A stretch of 64,000 bases of DNA from Pleomorphomonas carboxyditropha (GTDB taxonomy: Bacteria > Pseudomonadota > Alphaproteobacteria > Rhizobiales > Pleomorphomonadaceae), in assembly GCF_002770725.1 (NCBI RefSeq), contig NZ_NQVN01000001.1, positions 434,001 to 498,000 of the forward strand, written 5' to 3'. Of the stretch, positions 1-8,165 are shown piece after piece (positions within the stretch are counted from its first letter, which is position 1; each line of letters starts with the position of its first letter). Made by a program: the position numbers and the translations under genes. The notes beneath the pieces were generated by a model. The model ran no database searches. It saw nothing but the letters and a program-made list of their open reading frames with translations, and was not told the origin of the DNA.

Positions 1-1
1 G

Positions 2-451
2 ACGCGCAATCTCAAGGGGCTCGAGGCGCTCGGCGTGCATATCGCCCTCGACGACTTCGGAACCGGCTACTCCAACATCGCCTATCTGTCGCAATTGAAG
101 CCCGACCGGCTGAAGATCGACCAGACCTTCATCGCCTCGCTGTCGGGCAGCCACCAGATGGAATCGCTGGTGTCGGCGATCATCGGCATCGGCAAGGCGA
201 TCAACTGCGAGGTGGTGGCCGAGGGCGTCGAGACGGCCGACCAGCTCGATCTGGTGCGGCGCCTGGGCTGCTGCCTGGTGCAGGGCTATCATTTCGCGAG
301 GCCGATGCCCGACGCGGAATTCCAGGCCTGGCGCGACGCCAATTATCCGGACGCCGCGGCGTCGGTGAAGCACCTCCGCCGGCTCGGCGACCGGCTGGCG
401 AGTGCCATTGGCGGCGACGCCGGCCGGGGGCGCGACCGCGAGACGCCGTAG
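2..451 (+). CDS. EAL-domain cyclic-di-GMP phosphodiesterase, C-terminal fragment
   Basis: The reading frame is open from the window edge, so this is only the C-terminal part of a longer protein. It shows the second half of an EAL domain: a DDFGTGYSN motif with the metal-binding Asp pair, then LKPDRLKID, EVVAEGVET with the conserved Glu residues, and QGYHFARPMP near the end. These are the catalytic-domain hallmarks of phosphodiesterases that open cyclic-di-GMP to pGpG. The EAL signature itself lies outside the window, as would any sensory or GGDEF domain. The motifs visible are intact, so activity is plausible but not proven. Confidence 0.9.
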   Translation, partial: TRNLKGLEALGVHIALDDFGTGYSNIAYLSQLKPDRLKIDQTFIASLSGSHQMESLVSAIIGIGKAINCEVVAEGVETADQLDLVRRLGCCLVQGYHFARPMPDAEFQAWRDANYPDAAASVKHLRRLGDRLASAIGGDAGRGRDRETP

Positions 452-571
452 GTCAGGGACCCCCTTTTAGGCTGCTCGGTTCACGGTCCGCCGCTGATCG
501 GGCTTGGTGGCGGCACGGACGGGCGTTATGTATGCGCCAACCCATCCGTCAACATCCGAGGGGAGCGCGCC

Positions 572-922
572 ATGGCCGTCTGGCCCACCGAAATCCGTCT
601 TTCCGCCGACAAGCGTTCGCTGGCCGTCTCCTTCGAGGACGGCCAGTCCTTCTCCATTCCGGCCGAACTGTTGAGGGTAAACTCCCCTTCGGCCGAGGTT
701 CAGGGGCATGCCCCGAGCCAGCGCATAACGGTGGCCGGCAAGCAGAATGTCAGAATCACCGCCGTCGAGCCGGTCGGGTCCTATGCCGTCCGCCTGGTGT
801 TCGACGACGGCCACGACAGCGGCCTCTACACCTGGACCATCCTCTACGAGACCGGCCGCGACCAGGAGGCGCTGTTCGCCGCCTATGTCGCCGAACTGAA
901 GGCCAAGGGCCTGTCGCGCTGA
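572..922 (+). CDS. DUF971 family protein
   Basis: A 116-residue protein made of one DUF971 domain (the fold found at the N-terminus of gamma-butyrobetaine hydroxylase). Visible hallmarks are the N-terminal PTEIRLS strand, a central segment following LRVNSPSAEV, and the C-terminal FDDGHDSGLYTW motif, which is the most conserved part of the family. Stand-alone DUF971 proteins are often linked to iron-sulfur biology (for example near Mrp/ApbC proteins), but nothing next to this gene supports a specific role. The ATG lies downstream of a GAGGGGAG-like ribosome-binding site. It is convergent with the L,D-transpeptidase gene. Confidence 0.85.
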   Translation: MAVWPTEIRLSADKRSLAVSFEDGQSFSIPAELLRVNSPSAEVQGHAPSQRITVAGKQNVRITAVEPVGSYAVRLVFDDGHDSGLYTWTILYETGRDQEALFAAYVAELKAKGLSR

Positions 923-940
923 CCCGGCGAGGCGGACGCG

Positions 941-970
941 AAAACGCCGCCGCGGCCGGCCGCGGCGGCG
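941..970 (-). terminator. Rho-independent terminator of the L,D-transpeptidase gene
   Basis: A perfect 26-base palindrome of CGCCGCCGCGGCC and its complement lies at 945-970 and is followed on the minus strand by TTTT at 944-941. It sits 16 bases after the minus-strand stop codon. No T tract follows on the plus strand, so it should act mainly on the minus strand. Confidence 0.75.
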
Positions 971-986
971 TCCTGATGTCCTAGGC

Positions 987-1586
987 TCAGTGGACGACGA
1001 CGACCTTGGTGCCGACGCCGACGCGCTCGTAGAGGTCGGCGACGTCGTCGTTGGTCATGCGGATGCAGCCCGACGACACCGCCTGGCCGATGGTCCACGG
1101 CTCGGCCGTGCCGTGGATGCGGTAGATGGTCGAGCCGATGTACATGGCGCGGGCGCCGAGCGGATTGTCGGGGCCGCCGGGCATGAAATAGGGCAGCTTG
1201 GGCTGGCGCTTGCGCATGGCCGGCGGCGGCGTCCAGCCGGGCCACTCGGCCTTGCGGGTGATGTGATGCGTGCCCTGCCAGGTGAAACCGGGGCGGCCGA
1301 CGCCGATGCCGTATTTCAGCGCCTTGCCGTCGCCGACCACGTAATAAAGGCGGCGTTCGCCGGTGTTGACGATGATCGTGCCGTTGCCGTAGGGGCCGGC
1401 ATAATCGATCATCTCCTTCTTGATCGGGCTTTCCATCGGGCGCGCAGTCCGGCGCACGATGGTCTGGAAGCTGCTGGAGGCAGGATCCCAGAAGCGAACG
1501 GTTTCCTCTTCGGCACGGGCGGTGCCCGTGTGGAGCGACGCGGCCACCGTGGCGACCGCCGCAAGGAGAAGCATCTTTCTCATCAT
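987..1586 (-). CDS. L,D-transpeptidase (YkuD domain), exported
   Basis: A 199-residue exported enzyme of the YkuD family, which makes 3-3 peptidoglycan cross-links or anchors proteins to the wall. The start chosen is the ATG giving an MMRKMLLLAAV signal peptide ending near ARA; an upstream in-frame ATG would add 36 residues without export character. The catalytic region is intact: an HGTAEP histidine segment followed by SSGCIRM with the nucleophilic Cys. The segment MPGGPDNPLGARAMYIG is typical of alphaproteobacterial family members. This is one of two L,D-transpeptidases in the window; the other is under the LdtR locus at 59870. Confidence 0.93.
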   Translation of the reverse strand: MMRKMLLLAAVATVAASLHTGTARAEEETVRFWDPASSSFQTIVRRTARPMESPIKKEMIDYAGPYGNGTIIVNTGERRLYYVVGDGKALKYGIGVGRPGFTWQGTHHITRKAEWPGWTPPPAMRKRQPKLPYFMPGGPDNPLGARAMYIGSTIYRIHGTAEPWTIGQAVSSGCIRMTNDDVADLYERVGVGTKVVVVH

Positions 1587-1822
1587 CGTGAAAGAACCGG
1601 AATCCGAAAGGTTTGAGGGGACGCGACACATCCGAAGTTCGACTCGGGGTATCGCGTCGAATGCGAAACTGACGAAGGACGATGCAGAGTGCATCGCCGA
1701 CCTTCAAGCGCTTATACGCGAAACCCCGGTATCGGTTCCACCTTCTCGCCGCTTTGTTGCCACAATGCAACGGTCGCGCTCAGGTTTTGGAAACCGCCGG
1801 ATACGCCTCGTTCGGTGCGCCG

Positions 1823-3754
1823 TCACACCGTGAGTTGCTGGCCGAGCTCGACCACCCGGTTGGAGGGCAGGCGGTAGAAATCGGTGGCGTTGGCCGCCAT
1901 GCGCGTCAGCGAGATGAACAGGCGGTTCTGCCACATCGGCATCGGCGACTGCGGGCTCGGCTTGAAGGAGCGGCGGTTGAGGAAGAAGGAGGTCGCCATG
2001 ATGTCGAACTTGATGCCTTGGCGGCGGCAGTCCGCCAGCGCGCGCGGCACGTTCGGCGTTTCCATGTAGCCGAAGGTCAATTCGACGAGGATGAAATCCT
2101 CCGACAGCGGCTCGATCTTGACGCGCTGATCGTCCGGATAGCGCGGCGTCGTCGCCACGTGCACGGTCATGATGATGTTCTTGGCGTGCAGGACGTTGTT
2201 GTGCTTGAGGTTGTGCAACAGCGCGCTCGGCGCGATGTCCGGGTCGGAGGTCAGGAACACGGCGGTGCCGCCGACCCGCACCGGGTGCGACTTGGCGAGC
2301 ATCTTCAGAAGGTCGCTGAGCGGGATGTTCTCGCGATGCGACTTCTCGAACACCAGTTCGCTGCCGCGCACCCAGGTCCACATGCAGGTGGCGACGCAGA
2401 AGGCCAGCGTCAGCGGCAGATAGCCGCCGTCGAATACCTTCAGCAGGTTGGCCGACAGGAAGATGATTTCCATGGACAGGAAGGGGGCGACGATGGCGAC
2501 GGCCACCCAGATCGGCCACTTCCACACCTTCCAGACCACGATGAAGGCCAGCATGGACGACATCACCATCTCGCCGGTGACGGAAATGCCGTAGGCGGAG
2601 GCCAGCGCGCTCGACGAGCGGAAGAAGACGACCAGCGCCAGGATGCCGACCAGCAGCATCCAGTTGATGCGCGGCAGGTAGATCTGGCCGGCCTGCGTCT
2701 CGGAGGTGTGGCGGCTCTCGATGCGGGGAATGAGGCCGAGCTGCACCGCCTGCTGGGTCAGCGAGAAGGCGCCGGTGATGACGGCCTGGCTGGCGATGAT
2801 GGTGGCGATGGTGGCCAGGAGGATGAAGGGGATCAGCACCGGCGGCGGCACCATCAGGAAGAACGGGTTCTCCAGCGCCTCGGGGCGGGAGAGCACCAGC
2901 GCGCCCTGGCCGAGATAGTTGAGCGTCAGCGCCGGGAACACCAGCACCAGCCAGGCGAGCTGGATCGGCCGCCGGCCGAAATGGCCCATGTCGGCATAGA
3001 GCGCCTCGGCGCCGGTCACCGCCAGGAACACCGAACCGATGACCACGAGGGCCAGGAAGCCGTGGTCGATGACGAAGGAGATCGCCGAGGTCGGCAGCAG
3101 GGCGTAGAGGATGGCCGGATCGTCGCTGACGTGCATCAGGCCGAGCAGGCCGAGGCAGAGGAACCAGACGGCGGTGATCGGTCCGAACCAGGCGGCGACC
3201 CGGCCGGTGCCGAAGCTCTGGATGGCGAACAGCGCTATGAGGATGACAATGGTCAGCGGCACCACATAGTGGGAGAAGCCGGGCGCCACCACCTTCAGGC
3301 CCTCGACCGCCGACAGCACTGAGATCGCCGGGGTGATGACGGCGTCGCCGAAGAACATCGAGGCGCCGAGAATGCCGATGATCAGCGCGAAGCCGCCCCG
3401 CTTGCCGAGCGCGCCGCGCACCAGCGCCACCAGCGACAGCGTGCCGCCTTCGCCCTTGTTGTCCGCATACATGACGAACAGCACGTATTTCAGCGTCACC
3501 ACCAGCGTCAGCGACCAGATGAGCAGCGACACGACGCCCGTCACCTCGGAGCGGGTGATGCCGTCGGCGGCGGTGTGATGCAACGCCTCGCGGAACGCGT
3601 AGAGCGGGCTCGTGCCGATATCGCCGTAGACGACGCCGACCGAACCGACGGCGAGGCCGAGCAGCGAGCCGGTGGCGTGCTGCTGCTCGCCGTGGCCATC
3701 TGCGGTCGGAGAAGAATCGCCCGTCGGGCGGCCTTTTGCTTTGGCGTCGTTCAT
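1823..3754 (-). CDS. kup: Potassium uptake protein Kup
   Basis: A 643-residue inner-membrane proton-coupled potassium importer of the Kup/HAK family. After a short hydrophilic N-terminus comes the first membrane segment with the family motif VYGDIGTSPLYAFREAL, then about twelve membrane helices, and a soluble C-terminal domain of roughly 150 residues ending in the usual LPSNRVVELG region. Length matches the family (about 620-650). It is transcribed towards the L,D-transpeptidase gene, with about 230 bases between its stop and that start. No clear hairpin terminator is visible after it. Confidence 0.95.
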   Translation of the reverse strand: MNDAKAKGRPTGDSSPTADGHGEQQHATGSLLGLAVGSVGVVYGDIGTSPLYAFREALHHTAADGITRSEVTGVVSLLIWSLTLVVTLKYVLFVMYADNKGEGGTLSLVALVRGALGKRGGFALIIGILGASMFFGDAVITPAISVLSAVEGLKVVAPGFSHYVVPLTIVILIALFAIQSFGTGRVAAWFGPITAVWFLCLGLLGLMHVSDDPAILYALLPTSAISFVIDHGFLALVVIGSVFLAVTGAEALYADMGHFGRRPIQLAWLVLVFPALTLNYLGQGALVLSRPEALENPFFLMVPPPVLIPFILLATIATIIASQAVITGAFSLTQQAVQLGLIPRIESRHTSETQAGQIYLPRINWMLLVGILALVVFFRSSSALASAYGISVTGEMVMSSMLAFIVVWKVWKWPIWVAVAIVAPFLSMEIIFLSANLLKVFDGGYLPLTLAFCVATCMWTWVRGSELVFEKSHRENIPLSDLLKMLAKSHPVRVGGTAVFLTSDPDIAPSALLHNLKHNNVLHAKNIIMTVHVATTPRYPDDQRVKIEPLSEDFILVELTFGYMETPNVPRALADCRRQGIKFDIMATSFFLNRRSFKPSPQSPMPMWQNRLFISLTRMAANATDFYRLPSNRVVELGQQLTV

Positions 3755-4090
3755 GTAGAACCGTCACAGGGATCGGACGTCGGTGACGTCGGCTCGATCC
3801 GGCGGCGTGGAAATAGCGGAATATACGCAAATCCGCAAGCATGGCCGCCGGAGAGCGGTGCCGGCAAATTGGGCAGGTTTGCGGGGCTTGCCGCGTCGTT
3901 CATTCGTCGATCCCCCGAGGGGCGAGGCCCCCGCCGGCCGGCCGTCGGTCCGGCCTTTGGGGCGGAACGCGGCGCGGCGAATGAGGTTCCAATTTGCCGG
4001 GCTATGCTCTAGAAAGCGCGAAACCGCCGCCGGCCGTATTTCCGCGTCGATCCGGCATCCTTCCGGTCGAGTGTCGCCCCGAGTTCCGCC
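3755..4090. other. Divergent intergenic region kup/crcB, no gene seen
   Basis: 336 bases between two divergent genes. Frames crossing it have no ribosome-binding site and no protein-like composition. I looked for a fluoride riboswitch before crcB, a common arrangement, and saw no convincing match. The first 90 bases next to kup are relatively AT-rich and probably hold its promoter. Confidence 0.5.
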
Positions 4091-4474
4091 ATGTCGCTTG
4101 TTCCCGTGCTTCTCGTCGCCATCGGCGGCGCCTTCGGCTCGGTCTGCCGCTATCTGGTCGGCGTCGGCGCCGGTCGGCTCCTGGGGCCCGACTTTCCGTT
4201 CGGCACCATGATCGTCAATATCACGGGCTCCTTCATCATGGGCCTGTTCATCGAGCTGCTGGCGCTGAAACTGGACGGCTCGGAATCGCTCCGCCTGTTC
4301 GTGGCGGTCGGCATCCTCGGCGGCTTCACGACGCTGTCGTCCTTCTCGCTCGACACCATCGTGCTGTTCGAGCGCGGCTCGGCCGCAACCGCCGCCGTCT
4401 ATGTCGCGGGGTCGATCATATTGTCGCTGGCCGCGCTGGTGGCCGGTCTCCACCTCGTGAGGGCCTTCGCATGA
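4091..4474 (+). CDS. crcB: Fluoride ion channel CrcB/FluC
   Basis: A 127-residue, four-helix membrane protein that exports fluoride as an antiparallel dimer. Family signatures are clear: GGAFGSVCRYLV at the N-terminus, GTMIVNITGSF with the conserved Asn in helix 2, and GGFTTLSSFSLDT with the Thr/Ser/Phe fluoride-path residues in helix 3. Its stop overlaps the next start (ATGA at 4471-4474), so it is probably translationally coupled to the pseudouridine synthase. The crcB-rluC pairing occurs in other rhizobia. Confidence 0.95.
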   Translation: MSLVPVLLVAIGGAFGSVCRYLVGVGAGRLLGPDFPFGTMIVNITGSFIMGLFIELLALKLDGSESLRLFVAVGILGGFTTLSSFSLDTIVLFERGSAATAAVYVAGSIILSLAALVAGLHLVRAFA

Positions 4475-5532
4475 CCCATGGAACCCCCGGCGGACCGCGC
4501 GTCGACATGATCGCCGTGGCCAAGGACGAGGCCGGCATGCGCCTCGACCGCTGGTTCAAGGAGCATTTCCCGGGCCTCGGCTTCGGCCATCTGCAGAAGC
4601 TGATCCGCTCGGGCCAGGTGCGCGTCGACGGCGGCCGCTGCAAGACCGACCAGCGGCTCGGCGCCGGCCAGACGGTGCGGGTGCCGCCGCTGCAATACGG
4701 CGACGCGGCGCAAGGCGGCGCCTCCTTCCACGACGGGGAGGGCGGCGCGCCGATGGCCCGGCCCAAGCAGGTGGCCTCGGCCAACGAGGCCGACTACCTG
4801 CGCTCGCTGCTGCTTTACGAGGACGAGCACGTCTTCGTCTTCAACAAGCCGGCCGGCCTCGCCGTGCAGGGCGGATCGGGCATGACGCGCCACATCGACG
4901 GCATGCTGGAGGCGCTGCGCGACAGGAAGGGCGTCAAGCCGCGCCTCGTCCATCGCCTCGACCGCGAGACCTCGGGCTGCCTCCTGGTCGCCCGGTCGCG
5001 CCTTGCCGCCGCGACGCTGGCCCGCACCTTCCAGACCCGCTCGGCGCGCAAGATCTACTGGGCGCTGGTGTTCGGCCAGCCCAAGCCGGCCCAGGGCAAG
5101 ATCTCTTCCTGGCTGAAGCGCGTGCCGGGGCCGGACGGCGACATGATGACGGTGGCCAAGCACGGCGAGCCGGATGCCCAGCACGCCGTCACCTATTATT
5201 CGATCGTCGAGCATTCGGCCGGCCGCCTGTCGTGGCTGACCATGAAGCCGACCACCGGCCGCACCCACCAATTGCGCGTCCATTGCCAGGCGATGGGCCA
5301 TCCGATCATCGGCGATCCCCGCTATTTCGACATCGAGAACTGGCAGTTGCCGGGCGGCGTCCAGAACCGGCTGCACCTTTTGGCCCGCCGCCTCACCATC
5401 CCGCATCCGGCCGGCGGCGAGGTGATCGACGTTACCGCGCCGCTGCCGCCGCACATGCTGCAATCCTGGAACCTGCTGGGCTTCGAAGTGTCCGACAAGG
5501 ACGAGGAGAATCCGTCGTTCCCGGAAGATTGA
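4471..5532 (+). CDS. rluC: Ribosomal large-subunit pseudouridine synthase, RluC/RluD family
   Basis: A 353-residue enzyme that isomerises uridines in 23S rRNA. The ATG overlapping the crcB stop was chosen because the S4 RNA-binding domain begins directly after it (GMRLDRWFKEHFPGLGF, about residues 17-75). The catalytic domain contains LVHRLDRETSGCLLVARS with the essential Asp in HRLD. The C-terminal region has TGRTHQLRVHCQAMGHPIIGD, typical of RluA-family enzymes. The exact target position (RluC versus RluD) cannot be decided from sequence reading; RluC is the likelier call for an enzyme beside crcB in this group. Confidence 0.88.
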   Translation: MTHGTPGGPRVDMIAVAKDEAGMRLDRWFKEHFPGLGFGHLQKLIRSGQVRVDGGRCKTDQRLGAGQTVRVPPLQYGDAAQGGASFHDGEGGAPMARPKQVASANEADYLRSLLLYEDEHVFVFNKPAGLAVQGGSGMTRHIDGMLEALRDRKGVKPRLVHRLDRETSGCLLVARSRLAAATLARTFQTRSARKIYWALVFGQPKPAQGKISSWLKRVPGPDGDMMTVAKHGEPDAQHAVTYYSIVEHSAGRLSWLTMKPTTGRTHQLRVHCQAMGHPIIGDPRYFDIENWQLPGGVQNRLHLLARRLTIPHPAGGEVIDVTAPLPPHMLQSWNLLGFEVSDKDEENPSFPED

Positions 5533-5643
5533 CACGACGGGACGTCGGTTCGACCTATGGTAGAAGCCAGGCGAGACGATTCGGAACGCCCTCGCGGAGC
5601 ACGCAGGGCGGCGTAGGGTGTTTGCGCCGCGCCGGGAGGAAGA

Positions 5644-7083
5644 ATGATCGCCAAGCTGGACCGGATGCGCATGATCCCGCTGATCGGCGCCATTCTCGCC
5701 ATCGGCTTTCTGATCACCAACATGGTCAGCTATTTCATCGCCGTCGACACCATGCGGCAATCGATTGTCGAGAGCGAGCTGCCGCTTACCGGCTCCAACA
5801 TCTATTCGGAGATCCAGACCGATCTGGTGCGGCCGATCCTGGTTTCCTCGCTGATGGCCAACGACACCTTCCTGCAGGACTGGCTGCATTCGGGCGAGCT
5901 CGATCTGGCGGCGATCACGCGCTATCTCCAGCGGATCCAGCGGCAGTACAATGCCTTCACCGCCTTCCTGGTGTCGCGCGATACCCAAGCCTACTACCAT
6001 TTCGAGGCGCCGCCGCGGCATCTCAAGCGCGACGATCCGGCCGATGGCTGGTTCTTCCGCTCGATCGACGCCACCGCCCCCTACGAGGTCAACGTCGATA
6101 TCAACAAGCAGCAGGACGACGCGCTGACGGTCTTCATCAACTACCGGGTGCTCGACCACGACGGCAAGATGATCGCGCTGACCGGCGTCGGCCTGGATTT
6201 CCGGACGGTCCGCAACATCGTGGCGCGCTATCGCGACCAGTTCAACCGCAACATCTATTTCGTCGACGGGCGCGGCGACATCGTGGTGGCGACCGACGCC
6301 GATACGCCGGTCGGCGCCTCCATCCGCGCGTCCGAGGGGCTTTCCACCATCGCCGACCGCATCCTCGGCGAGGAGCGCGGCGAATATGCCTTCGAGCGGA
6401 ACGGACGGAACATCCTGTTGTCGCACCGGCTCATTCCCGACCTCGGCTGGCGCGTCATGGTCGAGCAGGACGAGGCGGCGGCGATGCGGCCGCTGTGGCT
6501 CGGGTTTCTGTTCAATCTCGCCGTCGGCTTCCTGGTCATTGCCGTATCGCTCGTCCTCGTCTCCCTGGCGTTCGGCGTCTACAGGAAGCGGGTCGGCGAG
6601 CTGGCGTTCCGCGACGCGCTGACCGGGCTGGTCAACCGGTCCGGCTTCGAGGCGGAGTTCGAGGTGCGGATATCGGCCCGGCGCGCCCCGCCCGGGCCAT
6701 TCAGCCTGATCCTGATCGACCTCGACGGCTTCGGCGCCTTCAACGACCGGTTCGGGCGGCCGGTCGGGGACGCCGCCCTCGGCAAGGTCGGCCGGATCGT
6801 TGCCGGGGTCGCCAGCGGCGCCGGCGTCATCGCCCGCCTGGACGGCGACGATTTCGCCGTCCTCAAGGAAGGCAATTCCGACGCGGCCACGCGTTTTGCC
6901 GACAGCCTCGTCAAGGTCGTCGGCGCCGAAACTTTCGGCGACAGCGCGCTCGCCCGCCTGACGGCGAGCATCGGCGTTACCGCGCTCGCCGCCGGCGAGG
7001 AGCGCGGCGCGGCGATGGACCGGGTCGACCGGGCGCTGCGCAAGGCCAAGGCGGCCGGCGGCGACCGGGTCTGCCTCGCCTGA
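5644..7083 (+). CDS. Membrane sensor with dCache-like domain and degenerate GGDEF domain
   Basis: A 479-residue protein with membrane helices at about residues 12-31 and 281-308 flanking a periplasmic sensor of Cache type (motifs near YYHFE, DGWFFRSID, VNVDINKQ, FINYRVLDHDGK). The cytoplasmic part has a diguanylate cyclase start, FRDALTGLVNR at about residue 318. The active-site signature, however, reads R398-L-D-G-D-D-F rather than RxGGDEF, and the DxDxFKxxND motif has Gly in place of Lys. The substrate-binding Gly and the catalytic Glu are therefore changed. It may be an inactive GTP/c-di-GMP-sensing domain or a weak cyclase. A ribosome-binding site GGGAGGA precedes the start. Confidence 0.85.
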   Translation: MIAKLDRMRMIPLIGAILAIGFLITNMVSYFIAVDTMRQSIVESELPLTGSNIYSEIQTDLVRPILVSSLMANDTFLQDWLHSGELDLAAITRYLQRIQRQYNAFTAFLVSRDTQAYYHFEAPPRHLKRDDPADGWFFRSIDATAPYEVNVDINKQQDDALTVFINYRVLDHDGKMIALTGVGLDFRTVRNIVARYRDQFNRNIYFVDGRGDIVVATDADTPVGASIRASEGLSTIADRILGEERGEYAFERNGRNILLSHRLIPDLGWRVMVEQDEAAAMRPLWLGFLFNLAVGFLVIAVSLVLVSLAFGVYRKRVGELAFRDALTGLVNRSGFEAEFEVRISARRAPPGPFSLILIDLDGFGAFNDRFGRPVGDAALGKVGRIVAGVASGAGVIARLDGDDFAVLKEGNSDAATRFADSLVKVVGAETFGDSALARLTASIGVTALAAGEERGAAMDRVDRALRKAKAAGGDRVCLA

Positions 7084-7470
7084 TTGCCGAGCGGAGGGGC
7101 GGTTTCGACCGGCAGCCGCCTGGCCGCGATCGGCGGCCCGAAGCGCCCGGCTCCGCCCCATATCTTTCAGTCTCCGAATTTTTCCAACCGCTTGGGAACA
7201 ATTTCCGTTTCCGCGAGTTTAGATAAGTTATGAAATAAGCTTGGGGCAAGGAAGGCGGGTAAATATTTTCTGATTTTTTGCAGGTCCACGCGATAATCAA
7301 AAGCGCTTTCTACGGGGAATTGCGTACAATTTAAGTATGACTTAAAAAGATAAGCCAAAATATATGCCAAAGAGGAATGGCGATTAAGTCTGATATTCCT
7401 TGAACGTCTTTGCGTACGTGTTATCTTTTCGGTGCAGTGTCGCGTCGAACGTATTTTGGGAGGATGTGTC
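7084..7470. other. AT-rich intergenic region with promoter and palindrome
   Basis: 387 bases without a supported gene. From about 7190 to 7440 the composition becomes much more AT-rich than the surrounding genes. It contains a palindrome TTTAAGT-ATG-ACTTAAA at 7330-7346 that could bind a regulator, and a promoter-like pair just before the next gene. The composition suggests foreign or regulatory DNA. Confidence 0.5.
7400..7427 (+). promoter_or_regulatory. Candidate sigma-70 promoter for the GIY-YIG-like gene
   Basis: TTGAAC at 7400-7405 and TATCTT at 7422-7427 are separated by 16 bases, a reasonable -35/-10 pair. It lies about 45 bases before the ribosome-binding site of the next gene. Assignment is by pattern only. 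Confidence 0.4.
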
Positions 7471-7920
7471 ATGAACGTCACCGAAGTGTCCTTCGTCGCA
7501 GCGGCGGCTGCCGCGGTCAGCGGAAAGGCTTTGCCGGCCATTGGCCAGACGCCCGCCCGCTATGCCGGCCATGCGTTCGAGACCGGCGCCGACGCGCCCG
7601 ATCGCCCGGGCGTTTTCGTCCTGACGACCGAGCTGTCCGGCCGCGCCCATCCGGTTTATGTCGGCGAGAGCGAGTCGGTCATCGTGGCGGTTTCGGCCAT
7701 TCTGGCCGCCAACCCGATTCTGAAGCGGCTGACGGCCGGCGTGTTCTGGAAGGTGTCGCCTTTCACCCTCGACCGGAAGCATCTCGTCGAGGCCCTGGTC
7801 GAAGAATACCAGCCGCACTTCAACGTGGCCGGCGAGGCGGAGAATCACGCGTCGGAGCATGCGTCCGAGAACGGCGACGACTGGGTGCGCGATCCCCTCG
7901 AGTTGATCGCCCGCTTCTGA
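7471..7920 (+). CDS. Small protein with GIY-YIG-like fold signature
   Basis: A 149-residue protein of unknown function. The ATG is preceded by GGGAGGATG, a strong ribosome-binding site. The middle resembles the GIY-YIG nuclease fold: GVF at residues 47-49 and YVG at 63-65 (the two signature strands), then LVEALVEEYQPHFN at 105-118, matching the metal-binding Glu and terminal Asn region. The catalytic Arg expected shortly after YVG is not present (ESESVIVAVSAI), so nuclease activity is doubtful. The N-terminus is Ala-rich (residues 9-16) and the C-terminus acidic. It is flanked by an AT-rich promoter region and palindromic repeats and has no operon partner. Domain assignment is my inference from motif spacing. 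Confidence 0.7.
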   Translation: MNVTEVSFVAAAAAAVSGKALPAIGQTPARYAGHAFETGADAPDRPGVFVLTTELSGRAHPVYVGESESVIVAVSAILAANPILKRLTAGVFWKVSPFTLDRKHLVEALVEEYQPHFNVAGEAENHASEHASENGDDWVRDPLELIARF

Positions 7921-7921
7921 A

Positions 7922-7947
7922 GCGTTTTCCGCATTTACCGGAAACGC
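7922..7947 (+). terminator. Hairpin directly after the GIY-YIG-like gene
   Basis: GCGTTTTCCG pairs with CCGGAAACGC around a six-base loop, with one bulged T. It begins two bases after the stop codon but lacks a T tract, so it may be a terminator or part of the neighbouring palindromic repeat cluster. A second small palindrome CAACTCA-T-TGAGTTG follows at about 7958-7972. Confidence 0.4.
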
Positions 7948-7974
7948 CAAAATACTACAACTCATTGAGTTGAC

Positions 7975-8018
7975 GCATTTTCCTCCCGTGAGCCGGGGTC
8001 CACTTCGCTCGAAAATGC
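7975..8018. repeat. Palindromic intergenic element, copy 1
   Basis: A 44-base element with arms GCATTTT (7975-7981) and AAAATGC (8012-8018) enclosing a core with CCGG and TCCACTTC. Two further copies at 8120-8164 and 52400-52443 have different but self-complementary arms and a similar core. It resembles the mosaic palindromic repeats (RIME/ABC type) known from rhizobial intergenic regions. Confidence 0.65.
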
Positions 8019-8050
8019 TTTAGGCGGCAGTCGACTGGATAGCTGGGCAA

Positions 8051-8085
8051 CGAAAAGGCCCCGAACCGGAGACGGTTCGAGGCCC
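8051..8085 (-). terminator. Rho-independent terminator of the alpha/beta hydrolase gene
   Basis: On the minus strand GGGCCTCGAACCG pairs with CGGTTCGGGGCC around a four-base loop and is followed by TTTTCG. It lies about 80 bases after the hydrolase stop codon, between the two palindromic repeat copies. Confidence 0.75.
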
Positions 8086-8119
8086 TTGGCGTTGTTTGTG
8101 TCGCGACGATCCAGTTATC

Positions 8120-8164
8120 GCATCGGATTGTCCGCAAACCGGAGTCCACTTCTCGGTCCGATGC
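8120..8164. repeat. Palindromic intergenic element, copy 2
   Basis: Arms GCATCGGA (8120-8127) and TCCGATGC (8157-8164) enclose a core with CAAACCGGAGTCCACTTC, close to that of copy 1. It ends one base before the hydrolase stop codon on the opposite strand. Confidence 0.65.
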
Positions 8165-8165
8165 T

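Noticed and set aside
1704-3842. 712-codon minus-strand frame across kup
   Set aside because: Out-of-frame shadow of kup: Arg/Pro/His-rich, no domain, no ribosome-binding site; the kup frame has clear family motifs.
3755-4090. Fluoride riboswitch before crcB
   Set aside because: I looked for the conserved pseudoknot sequence but found no match; a covariance search of this region would be decisive.
4399-7161. 920-codon minus-strand frame across rluC and the GGDEF gene
   Set aside because: Low-complexity His/Arg/Gly/Gln-rich antisense frame caused by high GC; both plus-strand genes are well supported.
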